64,000 nucleotides of DNA from Thermoplasmatales archaeon (GTDB lineage Archaea; Thermoplasmatota; Thermoplasmata; Thermoplasmatales; Thermoplasmataceae), in assembly GCA_027366585.1 (NCBI GenBank), contig DAHXNF010000022.1:1-64000 (forward strand). Reading direction: 5' to 3'. Below, in pieces: positions 1 through 8,343 of this stretch. Positions within the stretch are counted from its first letter, which is position 1. Every line of letters starts with the position of its first letter. A model generated the notes under the pieces. It saw nothing but the letters and a program-made list of their open reading frames with translations. It was not told where the DNA came from and searched no databases. The translations under genes were made by a program, and so were the position numbers.

Positions 1-726
1 TTTATTCCAGATATCCTTTCCTGAACCTCATTTATTATTTTAGAGTTCACTTCTTCCGGTATATCCCTTGACAATTCAACATAACGAGAGGACTTCCTGA
101 ATCTTTCAATAGGATCATGAGAGATGAAATCTCTCTTGAAGTTCCCAACGAGTACTTTTTTGAACGGCATGAATTCCTCGGCAATTGAACTTTCCCTGAA
201 TCGTCTGGGAGAACGTTTGGACAGATCCAGCGGAAAACCATATTCCTCCCTAATTTTCTGGTATGTCTCCCATATCAGCCTTCTCGTGCTGTTTTCCTCT
301 TGTCCTTCATGTCTGGTTTCATTGACCAGGGACATTATAAATTTTCTCGAAACTCTCGCAGCTTCAAGCATCATCTGTCTCCTGTCATTCACAAGATGAA
401 AAACATGCACTGAGATGGATGCATCAAATGACTTGTCCAAGAAGGGTAGTTTCCTGGAGTCACCGATAACCAGGTTTTCAACTCCTTTCTCTTTTGCCCT
501 CTCCATCATTTTTATGGATAAATCAACGCCAGTAACAAGGAACCCTCTCTCTTGGAGAGGCTTCGCAATCCTACCTGTTCCAACACCAATGTCAAGAATC
601 GTTCTGCAACCTTCCAGAGCGGATACAATAGCATCTATCTCTTCATTACGGGCTGCTCCTCTCGTCGCATCATAAGAATCGGCAATATCGTCAAAGATTG
701 GTCGTTCGTCTATCGTAGAAGTACAT
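1..726 (-). CDS. Class I SAM-dependent methyltransferase, 3' part cut by window edge
   Basis: The minus-strand frame reads through to position 1, so the C-terminus lies outside the window. Motif I of the Rossmann methyltransferase fold is clear near 600 (ILDIGVGTGRI), followed by GFLVTGVDLS (motif II) and a post-I region around 480 (ENLVIGDSRKLPF). This is the Methyltransf_11-like pattern; the substrate is unknown. The conserved N-terminus (IFDDIADSYDATRG) is in frame, but no ATG, GTG or TTG lies between the stop at 729-731 and that region. An ATG at 724-726 is one base out of register: skipping one T would give MTSTIDERPIFDDIA. It may be a frameshifted gene, a gene with an unusual start, or hold a sequence error. 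Confidence 0.75.
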
Positions 727-1417
727 GACTAAACATGAATAAAATCATTATGACCCTTCTGAATCAGAAAATAAAATTTATCATTGAAATATAGTTAAGA
801 AGCTTAACCATTTACACTTCTGTATTACCGCCGGTATAAATTATAGAACAGCGTGAACTGCTCTTTCTGCCTGAATAGATATGTTTTCAGTTAATTTTGG
901 TTGATCCACCATTATGTGATCTTCGCAGACCGTTGTAATGTTTCTTTTAGTTTGGGGAAAAAAACACCGCAAGTATGCTGCAGAACATTGGCACATTCAG
1001 CTTCACTGAGACAATGAAACCTTCATGGAAACAGCTATGGAATATAATGGAATGGACAGCGATGAGGGGAAAGGAATGAGCGGCCACTTTACTGTGATCG
1101 GGATAGATGAGAAATCAAGCTGGAAAGGTCACAGATACCTGACGCCTGAATACTACAATTTCACATTCAGTGCAGGTACATTCTATGTAAACCAGACTCT
1201 CGAATTTATTTACTTCTATCCTTAATACTCTGAGGCTTACTGAAAATTCTTGCAGGGTTTTTAGTTATCACTCGCACCTCCTGCATGATAGTTCGGGAAA
1301 GCAACCCGACCAAAGGATTATAACCAATACTATAAGATGAAGATTGGGACAAACCAATCCTTATGAGAAAGTTAGAAGAGTTCAACTGAAGTTAGATAGA
1401 CAACGCATATCCCGTAT
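727..1417. other. Gene-poor stretch with a small degenerate open frame
   Basis: No convincing complete gene is seen. A plus-strand frame at 1025-1225 encodes 66 residues whose last part (GHFTVIGIDE, then YYNFTFSAGTFYVNQTLEF) has the Tyr/Thr/Asn-rich look of Thermoplasmata extracellular proteins, so it may be the remnant of a secreted-protein gene. Two short inverted repeats sit near the methyltransferase 5' side: gttaag/cttaac at 794-808 and taccg/cggta at 826-836. They could be regulator sites, but nothing proves this. Confidence 0.35.
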
Positions 1418-1711
1418 TCAATCCAGCCTGTGGATCCCCTTTGGAACATAGTCGAAGAAACTCTCGACCGTCTTACCTGACGACCATTCAGAGCGCATCC
1501 TCGTCTTTTTCTCAACCCTGCGCATTTCAGATAGTAGCATCCTGTTGAGCTCTCTCGCACTATCTCCCTCAAGCACTGCAATGATTTCAATCACTTCAGC
1601 TTTCCGGGAAACAGTTCCTGTGGTGCCGATGAACTTCTCAACAACAGACATGATGGCTGAAGGATTGTCGCTGCTGACAGTTGCTTTGAGTGTGAACTGT
1701 TTGCTTGCCAA
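1418..1711 (-). CDS. Small conserved-looking protein of unknown function (97 aa)
   Basis: I do not recognise the family. The first ~50 residues alternate strand and helix (FTLKATVSS, then a helix SAIMSVVEKFI, then VIEIIAVLEGD), like a small alpha/beta domain. The second half is strongly basic and helical (LLSEMRRVEKKTRMRSEW), which would suit RNA or protein binding. There are no signal or membrane segments. ATG follows a purine-rich AAGG stretch. Reading-frame composition looks genuine (charged helix, few Cys). It stands alone, convergent with nothing obvious, upstream of the tRNA-Leu in the same direction. Confidence 0.65.
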   Translation of the reverse strand: MASKQFTLKATVSSDNPSAIMSVVEKFIGTTGTVSRKAEVIEIIAVLEGDSARELNRMLLSEMRRVEKKTRMRSEWSSGKTVESFFDYVPKGIHRLD

Positions 1712-2071
1712 ATAATCACCTTCCTTGTGGGAATAGATTAGTCGGCTTATAGCACTTTGTGTTGAACGATTCGGAAATAAACTGTTTTGCGTTCTCTTTC
1801 TTCATGTATAGTACTGTGCCTGCCGCAGCTGTTCATTGAAATATATCATGAAACAATAAGAATTCCCGGAAGAAAGATCTTCAAGCAAGGCTACTTATAT
1901 TGCGATAATCAGGGATACGTAACAAAAGGACAGGTACATCAGGACATCTGGCGAAGTCCTAAATGTGTTCTTTTCAATCACAAGAGATTGAGGAGGATCT
2001 TAAATTCAAGGCTTTTTTAACCCCTCTTATTGCACCCAAGTTTGCCAGGATAGTATAAACCAAAATTAACA
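1712..2071. other. Intergenic stretch between the 97-aa gene and tRNA-Leu
   Basis: Apart from a 77-codon plus-strand frame at 1787-2020, whose product (Cys/Arg-rich, no recognisable motif) gives no reason to call it a gene, nothing is seen here. The 3' side holds the region downstream of the tRNA-Leu gene. Confidence 0.4.
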
Positions 2072-2156
2072 TGCGGAGGGCCGGATTCGAACCGGCGGAT
2101 TCCTACGAAAACAGATCTTGAGTCTGTCGCCTTTAACCTAGCTCGGCAACCTCCGC
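2072..2156 (-). tRNA. tRNA-Leu (anticodon CAA)
   Basis: Reading the minus strand, the acceptor stem GCGGAGG pairs with CCTCCGC and a discriminator A follows; CCA is not encoded. The anticodon stem ACAGA/TCTGT closes the loop CTCAAGA, giving anticodon CAA for UUG leucine codons. The T arm is CCGGTTCGAATCCGG. A long variable arm (class II tRNA) separates the anticodon and T arms, as expected for Leu. Length 85 nt, no intron. A TATA-like stretch (aaaaataaaatag) lies upstream near 2180-2192. Confidence 0.93.
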
Positions 2157-2204
2157 GTGCCTCCAAGATAACTCAGAATCTATTTTATTTTTGCAAGCAA
2201 TATC

Positions 2205-2441
2205 ATGGGTATGCCCGCAAACCAGTGGATCACAGCTACTCTCCATATAGAAATGAGCAATGAAAGGGCAATAGCGTTTCTAGAGAGTCTTAACCCCGAC
2301 AATCAGGGAAAATTAAGTACCAGCCTAAGACCTGATGGTGTCGATATCGTCGTTGAAGATAAGAAAATATCAACTATCGTTAATGTGATAGATGATATTC
2401 TGAGATGTTTTGATGTCTTTGAAAAAATAAATGAGGATTGA
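2205..2441 (+). CDS. pcc1: KEOPS complex subunit Pcc1
   Basis: A 78-residue protein with the beta-alpha-beta layout of the CTAG/Pcc1 family: ATLHIEMS, helix ERAIAFLESL, strand LSTSLRPDGVDIVVE, and a C-terminal helix. Pcc1 dimerises the KEOPS complex, which makes N6-threonylcarbamoyladenosine (t6A) at position 37 of ANN-decoding tRNAs; the catalytic subunit Kae1 is not in the window. Length matches archaeal Pcc1. It is transcribed divergently from tRNA-Leu across a ~48 bp gap that must hold both promoters (ctattttatttttgc), so the mRNA is probably leaderless or nearly so. Confidence 0.85.
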   Translation: MGMPANQWITATLHIEMSNERAIAFLESLNPDNQGKLSTSLRPDGVDIVVEDKKISTIVNVIDDILRCFDVFEKINED

Positions 2442-2443
2442 GC

Positions 2444-3394
2444 TTACTGCTCTTCCTGCTCAACTGCAAGTCCAAGTTTTTCCGTGAGTTCCTTGTACCT
2501 GTTCCTGATGGTTACCTCTGTGACACCAGCTACCTCTGCTACGCTTCTCTGCGTCCTGCGCTCACCGGTTAGAAGAGATGCGATATAAATCGCAGCAGCA
2601 GCTACGCCTGTAGGTCCCTTGCCAGAAGTCAGGTCGTTGTCCCTTGCGAGCTTAAGTATGTCGTTCGCCCTCTTCTTAGCTTCAGCGCTCAGTTTGAGCT
2701 TGCTGCAGAAACGGTTGACGTAATCATCAGGTTTCGACGGAATGATGTTAAGTTTCAGGTACCTGCTCATTATCCTGTAAGTCCTTCCTATCTCTTTCTT
2801 CTTAACCCTCGTCACAGATGCAATCTCATCCAGTGTTCTTGGTACATTCGTGAGCCTGCATGCAGCATAAATGGAGCCTGCAACGACACCCTCAATACTC
2901 CTGCCACGGATCATGTTCTGCTTGACGGCCTTACGGTAAATGACTGCTGCGCTCTCCCTAACATCGTTTGGAATGCTGAGATTAGACGCCATTCTTTCAA
3001 GTTCCTGAAGAGCCTGGGACAGATTTCTTTCCGCAGCGTTCGAGACCTTGATCCTCTTCTGCCATTTCCTGAGCCTGTATAACTGGGCCCTGTTCCTGGT
3101 TGGAATGGACTTTCCATAAGAGTCCTTGTTTTTCCAGGAAATATCAGTAGACAGCCCCTTGTCATGAATTGTATAGGTCATTGGAGAACCAGCTCTGGCC
3201 CTGGACTGGCTCTGGTCGGAGTCGAAAGCCCTCCACTCTGGTCCCTGGTCAATGAATGAGTCATCTATGACAAGCCCGCATGAGTTACAGATAAGTTCGC
3301 CTCGCTCGTAATCGCGTATCAGCTGCACTGATCCACACTCAGGGCACTTCGTAATATTTTCAATGCCTTTCTTTTCCTTCTTCTCTTCCACCAT
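2444..3394 (-). CDS. tfb: Transcription initiation factor TFB (paralogue 1)
   Basis: Archaeal TFIIB homologue of 316 residues that bridges TBP-bound promoter DNA and RNA polymerase. The N-terminal zinc ribbon is intact (CPECGS...CNSCGLV), followed by the B-reader region ([13 protein letters not shown]), then two cyclin folds, each with the family signature ([35 protein letters not shown]) and a C-terminal helix-turn-helix that contacts BRE ([19 protein letters not shown]). It lies 6 bp after gar1 in the same operon, a known archaeal pairing. A second TFB is encoded at 4913-5842 on the other strand. Confidence 0.97.
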   Translation of the reverse strand: MVEEKKEKKGIENITKCPECGSVQLIRDYERGELICNSCGLVIDDSFIDQGPEWRAFDSDQSQSRARAGSPMTYTIHDKGLSTDISWKNKDSYGKSIPTRNRAQLYRLRKWQKRIKVSNAAERNLSQALQELERMASNLSIPNDVRESAAVIYRKAVKQNMIRGRSIEGVVAGSIYAACRLTNVPRTLDEIASVTRVKKKEIGRTYRIMSRYLKLNIIPSKPDDYVNRFCSKLKLSAEAKKRANDILKLARDNDLTSGKGPTGVAAAAIYIASLLTGERRTQRSVAEVAGVTEVTIRNRYKELTEKLGLAVEQEEQ

Positions 3395-3400
3395 TTTTAT

Positions 3401-3607
3401 TCACTCCTTTATAAAAAGTTCAATATTTGAACCCTCTTTCGTCCTTAACTTGACGATACCGTAAGGTGACTTGACTGGCCCAAGGATCCTTGTAACTTTC
3501 CCAACCGTGTTTCCGGTGCTATCGACAACCTTCGCGTAAAGGTCGTTCCTTGCAGCTTTGGTTACAATTTCGTCACCTATTGCAAACAATCTTTCAACCT
3601 TTCTCAT
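3401..3607 (-). CDS. gar1: H/ACA RNP protein Gar1
   Basis: A 68-residue single-domain protein matching the archaeal Gar1 core: a small beta barrel with GDEIVTKA, AKVVDSTGNTVGKVTRILGPVKSPYGIVK. Gar1 is part of the box H/ACA ribonucleoprotein that pseudouridylates rRNA, where it binds Cbf5 and helps substrate turnover. It lacks the glycine/arginine-rich tails of eukaryotic Gar1, as usual in archaea. It is the first gene of the gar1-tfb unit; a strong TATA box sits about 27 bp upstream of its ATG, so translation is probably leaderless. Confidence 0.88.
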   Translation of the reverse strand: MRKVERLFAIGDEIVTKAARNDLYAKVVDSTGNTVGKVTRILGPVKSPYGIVKLRTKEGSNIELFIKE

Positions 3608-3628
3608 TCGTTATACTTAATCACAAAC

Positions 3629-3644
3629 ACTATATATATATTTT
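3629..3644 (-). promoter_or_regulatory. TATA box of gar1-tfb
   Basis: Minus-strand aaaatatatatatagtg is centred about 28-30 bp upstream of the gar1 ATG, the spacing expected for a transcript that starts at or next to the start codon. No Shine-Dalgarno sequence precedes the ATG. Confidence 0.6.
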
Positions 3645-3813
3645 GCGTAAATCATAATAATAAATTTAGGGATACATATTAAAATGTTCATATTCGGATC
3701 TGTGCATCGAGAACCTTTGCCAATAAGGTTTTTTTACCTTCCAGAAAAATTTATGCACATCGGATGCCGTATACGATTCGAAAAGCAGTAATCCTTCATG
3801 ACAATACCTCATA

Positions 3814-4773
3814 GTGCCAGTAGATGTTAAGCTGCATGAAGTAAAGATACCAATTAGGGCACTGAAGCTTGCCTCTTTGTATGAGATCAGGTCAGACGGA
3901 TTCGTTGGGCTCGTTGATTCTGGAATGAGTGAGTCATCGGTAAAGATGCTGGAGGCTTCGGGAATGAAGGTTGAAGATATAGATTTGCTGATGCTGACGC
4001 ACCTCCATGTTGATCATGTCGGCGGAGCACTTGCAATCCAGGAGATGTCGGGATGCAGGGTTGCGATGGGGGAACATGATTACCGGATCTTGCGAGATAT
4101 TGCAGAAGATCCGGATGCATTCAAGGCGAGATATGTGAAGCGTGCATTAGAGTACGGTTTTCCTAGTGACCTTGAAACGTCAATCACAAGGGGATTGCCA
4201 TTTGACTCCAACGCTCGAAGGCTCCTGGATCTGAAGGTTGATATAACCATTGTTCAGGATGGCCGTCTCAACAGCGATCTGACATACATGACTGTCCCGG
4301 GTCACTCACCGGGATCGGTGGCTTTCATCGTGGAAGGACAGGGGCTCCTGTTCTCCGGCGATCACGTCCTGGAGAGAATTACCCCCAACATTGGTGTTTA
4401 TGAAGAAAAGCAGGACATGCTTGGAGAATACCTTGAGAGCCTGGACAGGGTCAAAGGCAAAGGATTCAGGGTTTGCCTGCCTGGACATGGAAGGCCTTTC
4501 GCCGGCGTTGACGAGCGAGTCGCCGAAATTAAGGAACACCATTCCTTGCGGCTCAAGGAGATCGAAGAATCATGCACTGATTGGTCAAGTGCTTATACTG
4601 TCGCCTCAAGGATAATATGGAATAGGGGAAGGCATCTTTCTGACATGAACGAGATGGAGAGAAATTTCGCTTTCGGAGAAGCGCTTTCACACCTGATCCA
4701 CCTTTCCAGGACAGAGCGCGTCGCAAGAAAGGAATTTGATGGCATAATAAAGTTCAGGAAAGAAGAGCCATAG
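3814..4773 (+). CDS. MBL-fold metallo-hydrolase
   Basis: A 319-residue metallo-beta-lactamase-fold hydrolase. The zinc-binding HxHxDH motif is at about residues 66-71 (LTHLHVDHVGG), later ligands are in VPGHSPGS and SGDHVLE, and the last histidine in LPGHGRPF. The C-terminal ~80 residues are helical, as in the lactamase-B/SLX-like hydrolases that act on thioesters or lactones; the real substrate cannot be read from the sequence. The GTG at 3814 is the first start after an in-frame stop and gives a normal N-terminus. It sits alone between two divergent tfb genes; a TATA-like aatttatgc lies near 3748. Confidence 0.85.
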   Translation: MPVDVKLHEVKIPIRALKLASLYEIRSDGFVGLVDSGMSESSVKMLEASGMKVEDIDLLMLTHLHVDHVGGALAIQEMSGCRVAMGEHDYRILRDIAEDPDAFKARYVKRALEYGFPSDLETSITRGLPFDSNARRLLDLKVDITIVQDGRLNSDLTYMTVPGHSPGSVAFIVEGQGLLFSGDHVLERITPNIGVYEEKQDMLGEYLESLDRVKGKGFRVCLPGHGRPFAGVDERVAEIKEHHSLRLKEIEESCTDWSSAYTVASRIIWNRGRHLSDMNEMERNFAFGEALSHLIHLSRTERVARKEFDGIIKFRKEEP

Positions 4774-4857
4774 TTTCCAATGAGACCTTGTCTGCTTGCT
4801 TCGTGACATAAATCTTCCCAGTTCCTAATGATAGTCATGAAAAATATCGATAGAAAC

Positions 4858-4909
4858 GGTTTTATATTGCACATAATATGGTGCAGGATTACATTTAGAG
4901 TTTGGTGAG
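4858..4909 (+). promoter_or_regulatory. Promoter and ribosome binding site of tfb2 operon
   Basis: A TATA element (gttttatattgcac, 4858-4871) lies about 45 bp before the ATG, and a Shine-Dalgarno-like ggtgag (4904-4909) is a few bases before it. Unlike the leaderless gar1-tfb1 unit, this operon seems to have a short leader. Confidence 0.5.
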
Positions 4910-4912
4910 TCA

Positions 4913-5842
4913 ATGGAACAGAAGGATGAAAAAAAGGTTTCCAAGCGGTGCCCGGAGTGCAACTCTGAACATTTGGTCAGGGATTATGAAAGGGGAGAGC
5001 TTATTTGCAATGATTGTGGAATGGTCCTCGAGGATTCATTTATAGATCAGGGACCGGAATGGAGAGCATTTGATTCTGAGCAGGATGACAGAAGAGCGAG
5101 AACCGGCTCGCCAATGACTTACCTGAGCCATGACAAGGGATTGGCGACTGAAATATCATGGTCAAACAAGGATTATTATGGCAAGAGAATACCGCACAAA
5201 AACCGCGCACAGATTTACAGAGTAAGAAAATGGCACCAGCGTATAAGGGTCAGCAATGCAGCAGAAAGGAATCTTTCGCTTGCACTGCAGATGCTCAACG
5301 ACAATGGTGCAAAGCTTGGTATTCCGAAAGATATCAAGGAAACTGCTGCCCTTGTATACAGGAAAGCGGTTGAGAAGAACCTCATAAGAGGAAGAAGTAT
5401 CGAGAGCATCGTATGTGCATCGATTTATGCCGCATGCAGGATGGTAAACCTGCCGAGAACGCTTGACGAGATTTCAAAGGCATCTGAGGTCAATAAAAAG
5501 AAGATTGGCAAGGCGTACAGGCACCTGGCAAAGGAGCTGAGCCTGAATATTAAGCCAACTACGCCTTACTCTTACGTGGCGCAGTTCTGCAACAAGCTTG
5601 ACCTGGATAAACAGGCAATAATGATGAGCGAGGATATAGTAAGGAAGTCGATCGAGCTTGGCATATCCTCCGGCAAGGGCCCAACTGGAGTTGCTGCAGC
5701 ATCCATCTACATTGCTTCTGTTGTACTGAAGAAGCCAAGGACACAGAAGGAGATAGCAAAGGTGTCGGGTGTGACTGAAGTCACCATCAGGAATAGATAC
5801 AAGGAGATTAGCAAGTCCCTAGGCCTAGAAGAAGTTGAATGA
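4913..5842 (+). CDS. tfb: Transcription initiation factor TFB (paralogue 2)
   Basis: Second TFB, 309 residues, close in sequence to the one at 2444-3394. The zinc ribbon (CPECNS...CNDCGMV), B-reader ([15 protein letters not shown]), both cyclin repeats ([35 protein letters not shown]) and the C-terminal helix-turn-helix ([19 protein letters not shown]) are all intact, so both TFBs should be able to nucleate transcription. Several archaea use multiple TFBs for condition-specific gene sets. Its last four bases overlap the start of the GMP synthase glutaminase gene, which links the two translationally. Confidence 0.97.
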   Translation: MEQKDEKKVSKRCPECNSEHLVRDYERGELICNDCGMVLEDSFIDQGPEWRAFDSEQDDRRARTGSPMTYLSHDKGLATEISWSNKDYYGKRIPHKNRAQIYRVRKWHQRIRVSNAAERNLSLALQMLNDNGAKLGIPKDIKETAALVYRKAVEKNLIRGRSIESIVCASIYAACRMVNLPRTLDEISKASEVNKKKIGKAYRHLAKELSLNIKPTTPYSYVAQFCNKLDLDKQAIMMSEDIVRKSIELGISSGKGPTGVAAASIYIASVVLKKPRTQKEIAKVSGVTEVTIRNRYKEISKSLGLEEVE

Positions 5843-6411
5843 AGATAGACGTAATCGATAACGGCGGGCAGTGGACCCACCGTGAGTGGAGGGTTCTGAG
5901 GAACCTCGGGGCAGAGAGCACCATTCTTCCAAATACAATAGAAAGTTCCAGGCTTGACGAATGCGACGGCATTGTGCTTTCGGGAGGTGCTCCCAGCATT
6001 AATTCGGAACTATCCAAGCTCGGTAATATCGCATCTTACATCGATGATCACGATTTTCCAATCCTTGGCATATGTGTGGGTGCACAGTTCATTGCCCTTC
6101 ATTTTGGAGGCCAGGTTGGACCTGGAACTGTTCCTGAATATGGCAGGAAAGCCGTGACCATTACGGATAATAACAAACTGTTTCTGGGTGTTCCAGAGCA
6201 TATCAACGTGTGGGAAAACCATAATGATGAGGTGAAGGCACTCCCGGATGAATTTGTAATCGCGGGCACGTCCGATACCTGCAGGATCCAGGCGTTCTAT
6301 CACAAAACAAGACCGATCTGGGGAGTGCAGTTTCATCCCGAGGTCGACAACACGGATTACGGCAAGGAAATGTTTTTGAACTTCCTTGAGGTATGTGGAC
6401 ATAAGATATAG
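5839..6411 (+). CDS. guaA: GMP synthase, glutamine amidotransferase subunit
   Basis: A 190-residue class I glutamine amidotransferase. The nucleophile is in ILGICVGAQFIA and the His/Glu pair in GVQFHPEV; the N-terminus DVIDNGGQWTHREWR matches archaeal GuaA glutaminases, which are separate proteins from the ATP-pyrophosphatase subunit. It supplies ammonia to convert XMP to GMP; the partner subunit is not in this window. The start codon overlaps the tfb2 stop (ATGA), so it is probably co-transcribed with tfb2, and a PRC-barrel gene follows 15 bp later. Confidence 0.93.
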   Translation: MKIDVIDNGGQWTHREWRVLRNLGAESTILPNTIESSRLDECDGIVLSGGAPSINSELSKLGNIASYIDDHDFPILGICVGAQFIALHFGGQVGPGTVPEYGRKAVTITDNNKLFLGVPEHINVWENHNDEVKALPDEFVIAGTSDTCRIQAFYHKTRPIWGVQFHPEVDNTDYGKEMFLNFLEVCGHKI

Positions 6412-6426
6412 TTGGAGAGAGATTCA

Positions 6427-6678
6427 ATGCTTGTTGAAATCACTAAGTTGTTTGGTATAAAGGTATATAGTCACAAGGGCTCTTTTGTTGGGGATATCAG
6501 TGACGTGATCATAGATTTTGATCGCGGGTCGATCTACGGCATTTACGTGGAAGAAAGCAATCCGGATCTTGTGGAGAATGGAGCTGCAATTTCAATCCCA
6601 TTCAGGATGGTAAAATCCGTTGACGAGGTAATGCTGTTGAAAAGCTTCCCGGAAAAGGTCAAAGTAAAATCCACCTAG
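6427..6678 (+). CDS. PRC-barrel domain protein
   Basis: An 83-residue protein consisting of one PRC barrel: ITKLFGIKVYSHKGSFVGDI, then SDVIIDFDRGSIYGIYV, IPFRMVKSVDEVML. Stand-alone PRC barrels of this size are common in archaea, with suggested roles in RNA processing or as cell-division adaptors (the CdpB family); which applies here cannot be told. The ATG at 6427 is preferred over an upstream TTG at 6412 because a ggagag ribosome binding site (6414-6419) precedes it at good spacing. It is last in the tfb2-guaA unit. Confidence 0.85.
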   Translation: MLVEITKLFGIKVYSHKGSFVGDISDVIIDFDRGSIYGIYVEESNPDLVENGAAISIPFRMVKSVDEVMLLKSFPEKVKVKST

Positions 6679-8343
6679 TTACTTGTGTAAAAAATATCCT
6701 TTTTTCCTTTCGAGATCCAGGTTTACGTATCCATATCTCTCGAATTGGGATACGCCCTTCACCTTCGAGAAGAGGGGCTCTATCTTCCCGTTGTCCACCG
6801 TACCGTCTGGTCTCTCAACGGAAAAATCCTGGGAATCTGCAGGGGACCACTGCAATATCCTGATCTTCTTAAGATCCTCGTGCGAGTTATCGGCGTATAT
6901 TATTCCATTATCTTTCCGGATCACGTTGCAGAGATCCTTCAACCTGAATTTTTCCTTATCGGCAATGGTGAGCCAGTCTTTACCCGGAATATAGATCTCC
7001 GGTTCTGCGCCAAGATGGTATACTCTTTCCCCCTCATCAGGGTTCCCCGGGTGAAATGGCGCTTTACTATTCATGTCCCAGCCACCAACGATCCTCAATC
7101 GCACCGGGTCTGGTACAAACCAGAGTCTCTTTGCATGCTGGTCCACGAACTCCTTGTTTATGGAATTGAATATTTCCCAAGAGAATTCTGAATCAATCTC
7201 TCTCATGCCCGAATTTACCCAATACTTCCTGAACGTATCCGGCCGGTAACCTCTCTTCTTCATTGCCAGGAGAGTCTGCAGCCTGATGTCAGACCATCCG
7301 CTGTACGTACCATCCCTGATCCCTTTCTTGATCAGGCTGGTCTTGAGCAAAGCTCCCGGAATATGCACCAAGCCATAATGATAATAGTGAGGTTTTATCC
7401 ATTTCATATAGGTGAAGATATACGATTGTTTTTCCGTGTTGTTCAGGTGGTCCTTGCCCCTTATCACATGCGTGAGTTCAAGGTAGTGATCATCGACTGC
7501 GACACTGAAGTTCATCATTGGGTATGCAAAATAGGTCCTTCCAGTCAATGGATGTGTTTCTTCCTTAACCCTGAAGGCTATCCAGTCCCTGATTGATGGA
7601 TTCGGATGGTTCAGGTCAGTCTTGACAACCGCAGAAACATCGCCCTTCCTGAAGGCACCTGAGATCATCTTTTCAAATGCTTCCATGTTTGTCTCAGGGG
7701 CCCTTTCCCTGTGAGGACAGGCCATGGAGTTAAGCTTGTAATTCTTGAAATCTGCCTGGCTGCATTCGCAGATGTACATTTTCCCCATCTCGATGAGTCG
7801 CCTTGCTTCTTTATAGTATAGGTCCATCCGCTTCGACTGGATCACGATTTCATGTACCTTTACGTCGAGCCACTCAAGATCTTCCGGAATCAGGTGATAG
7901 GAGTCAAGGTCAATGTTAGAGGGATTTGTGTCCTCTATGCGGAGAAAGAGCTTTCCGCCATATCTCTTCACATATTCATCATTGAGGATGGCCATCCGGG
8001 AATGACCGACATGCAGTGGACCGGATGGCGATGGAGCCAGCCTCATCCTGACCTCGCCATTTACATCTTCCAGATCAGGCAGCCTGTGTTCCTGGACGTG
8101 CTTCTCCTTGACTGCCAGTTCCGGAATAAGTGAAACTGCTTCATCCATTACCTTTTGCTTGTCTCTTGAATTTATTTCCTTCACTACTGACGAAACGAGT
8201 GCCGAAACTTCCCTGCCTTTTGTCCTGGCTTCAGGGTATTCCCCCATGATCTTATTGATCACAGATCCAAGGTCGGCCCTGCCTTCATGAAGATAGGCAT
8301 TCCTTAGCGCTATCTTCCTTATCTCCAGCTCATCGGGCAGCAT
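6679..8343 (-). CDS. gltX: Glutamyl-tRNA synthetase (archaeal type)
   Basis: A class I aminoacyl-tRNA synthetase of 554 residues, normal for archaeal GluRS. An N-terminal extension of ~100 residues precedes the Rossmann domain, whose HIGH motif reads PLHVGHS in RLAPSPSGPLHVGHSRM; further GluRS signatures are LRIEDTNPSN and HVIRGKDHLNNT. The KMSKS equivalent reads LKTSLIKKGI, then a beta-barrel anticodon-binding domain of GlnRS-like archaeal form. It charges tRNA-Glu, and in most archaea also tRNA-Gln as the first step before GatDE amidation. Its start overlaps the end of the upstream GTPase gene by 14 bp. Confidence 0.95.
   Translation of the reverse strand: MLPDELEIRKIALRNAYLHEGRADLGSVINKIMGEYPEARTKGREVSALVSSVVKEINSRDKQKVMDEAVSLIPELAVKEKHVQEHRLPDLEDVNGEVRMRLAPSPSGPLHVGHSRMAILNDEYVKRYGGKLFLRIEDTNPSNIDLDSYHLIPEDLEWLDVKVHEIVIQSKRMDLYYKEARRLIEMGKMYICECSQADFKNYKLNSMACPHRERAPETNMEAFEKMISGAFRKGDVSAVVKTDLNHPNPSIRDWIAFRVKEETHPLTGRTYFAYPMMNFSVAVDDHYLELTHVIRGKDHLNNTEKQSYIFTYMKWIKPHYYHYGLVHIPGALLKTSLIKKGIRDGTYSGWSDIRLQTLLAMKKRGYRPDTFRKYWVNSGMREIDSEFSWEIFNSINKEFVDQHAKRLWFVPDPVRLRIVGGWDMNSKAPFHPGNPDEGERVYHLGAEPEIYIPGKDWLTIADKEKFRLKDLCNVIRKDNGIIYADNSHEDLKKIRILQWSPADSQDFSVERPDGTVDNGKIEPLFSKVKGVSQFERYGYVNLDLERKKGYFLHK

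Noticed and set aside
3725-3740. aaggt/acctt hairpin with T-rich loop upstream of the MBL gene
   Set aside because: Five-base arms with a T loop are likely by chance in AT-rich spacer DNA and give no direction.
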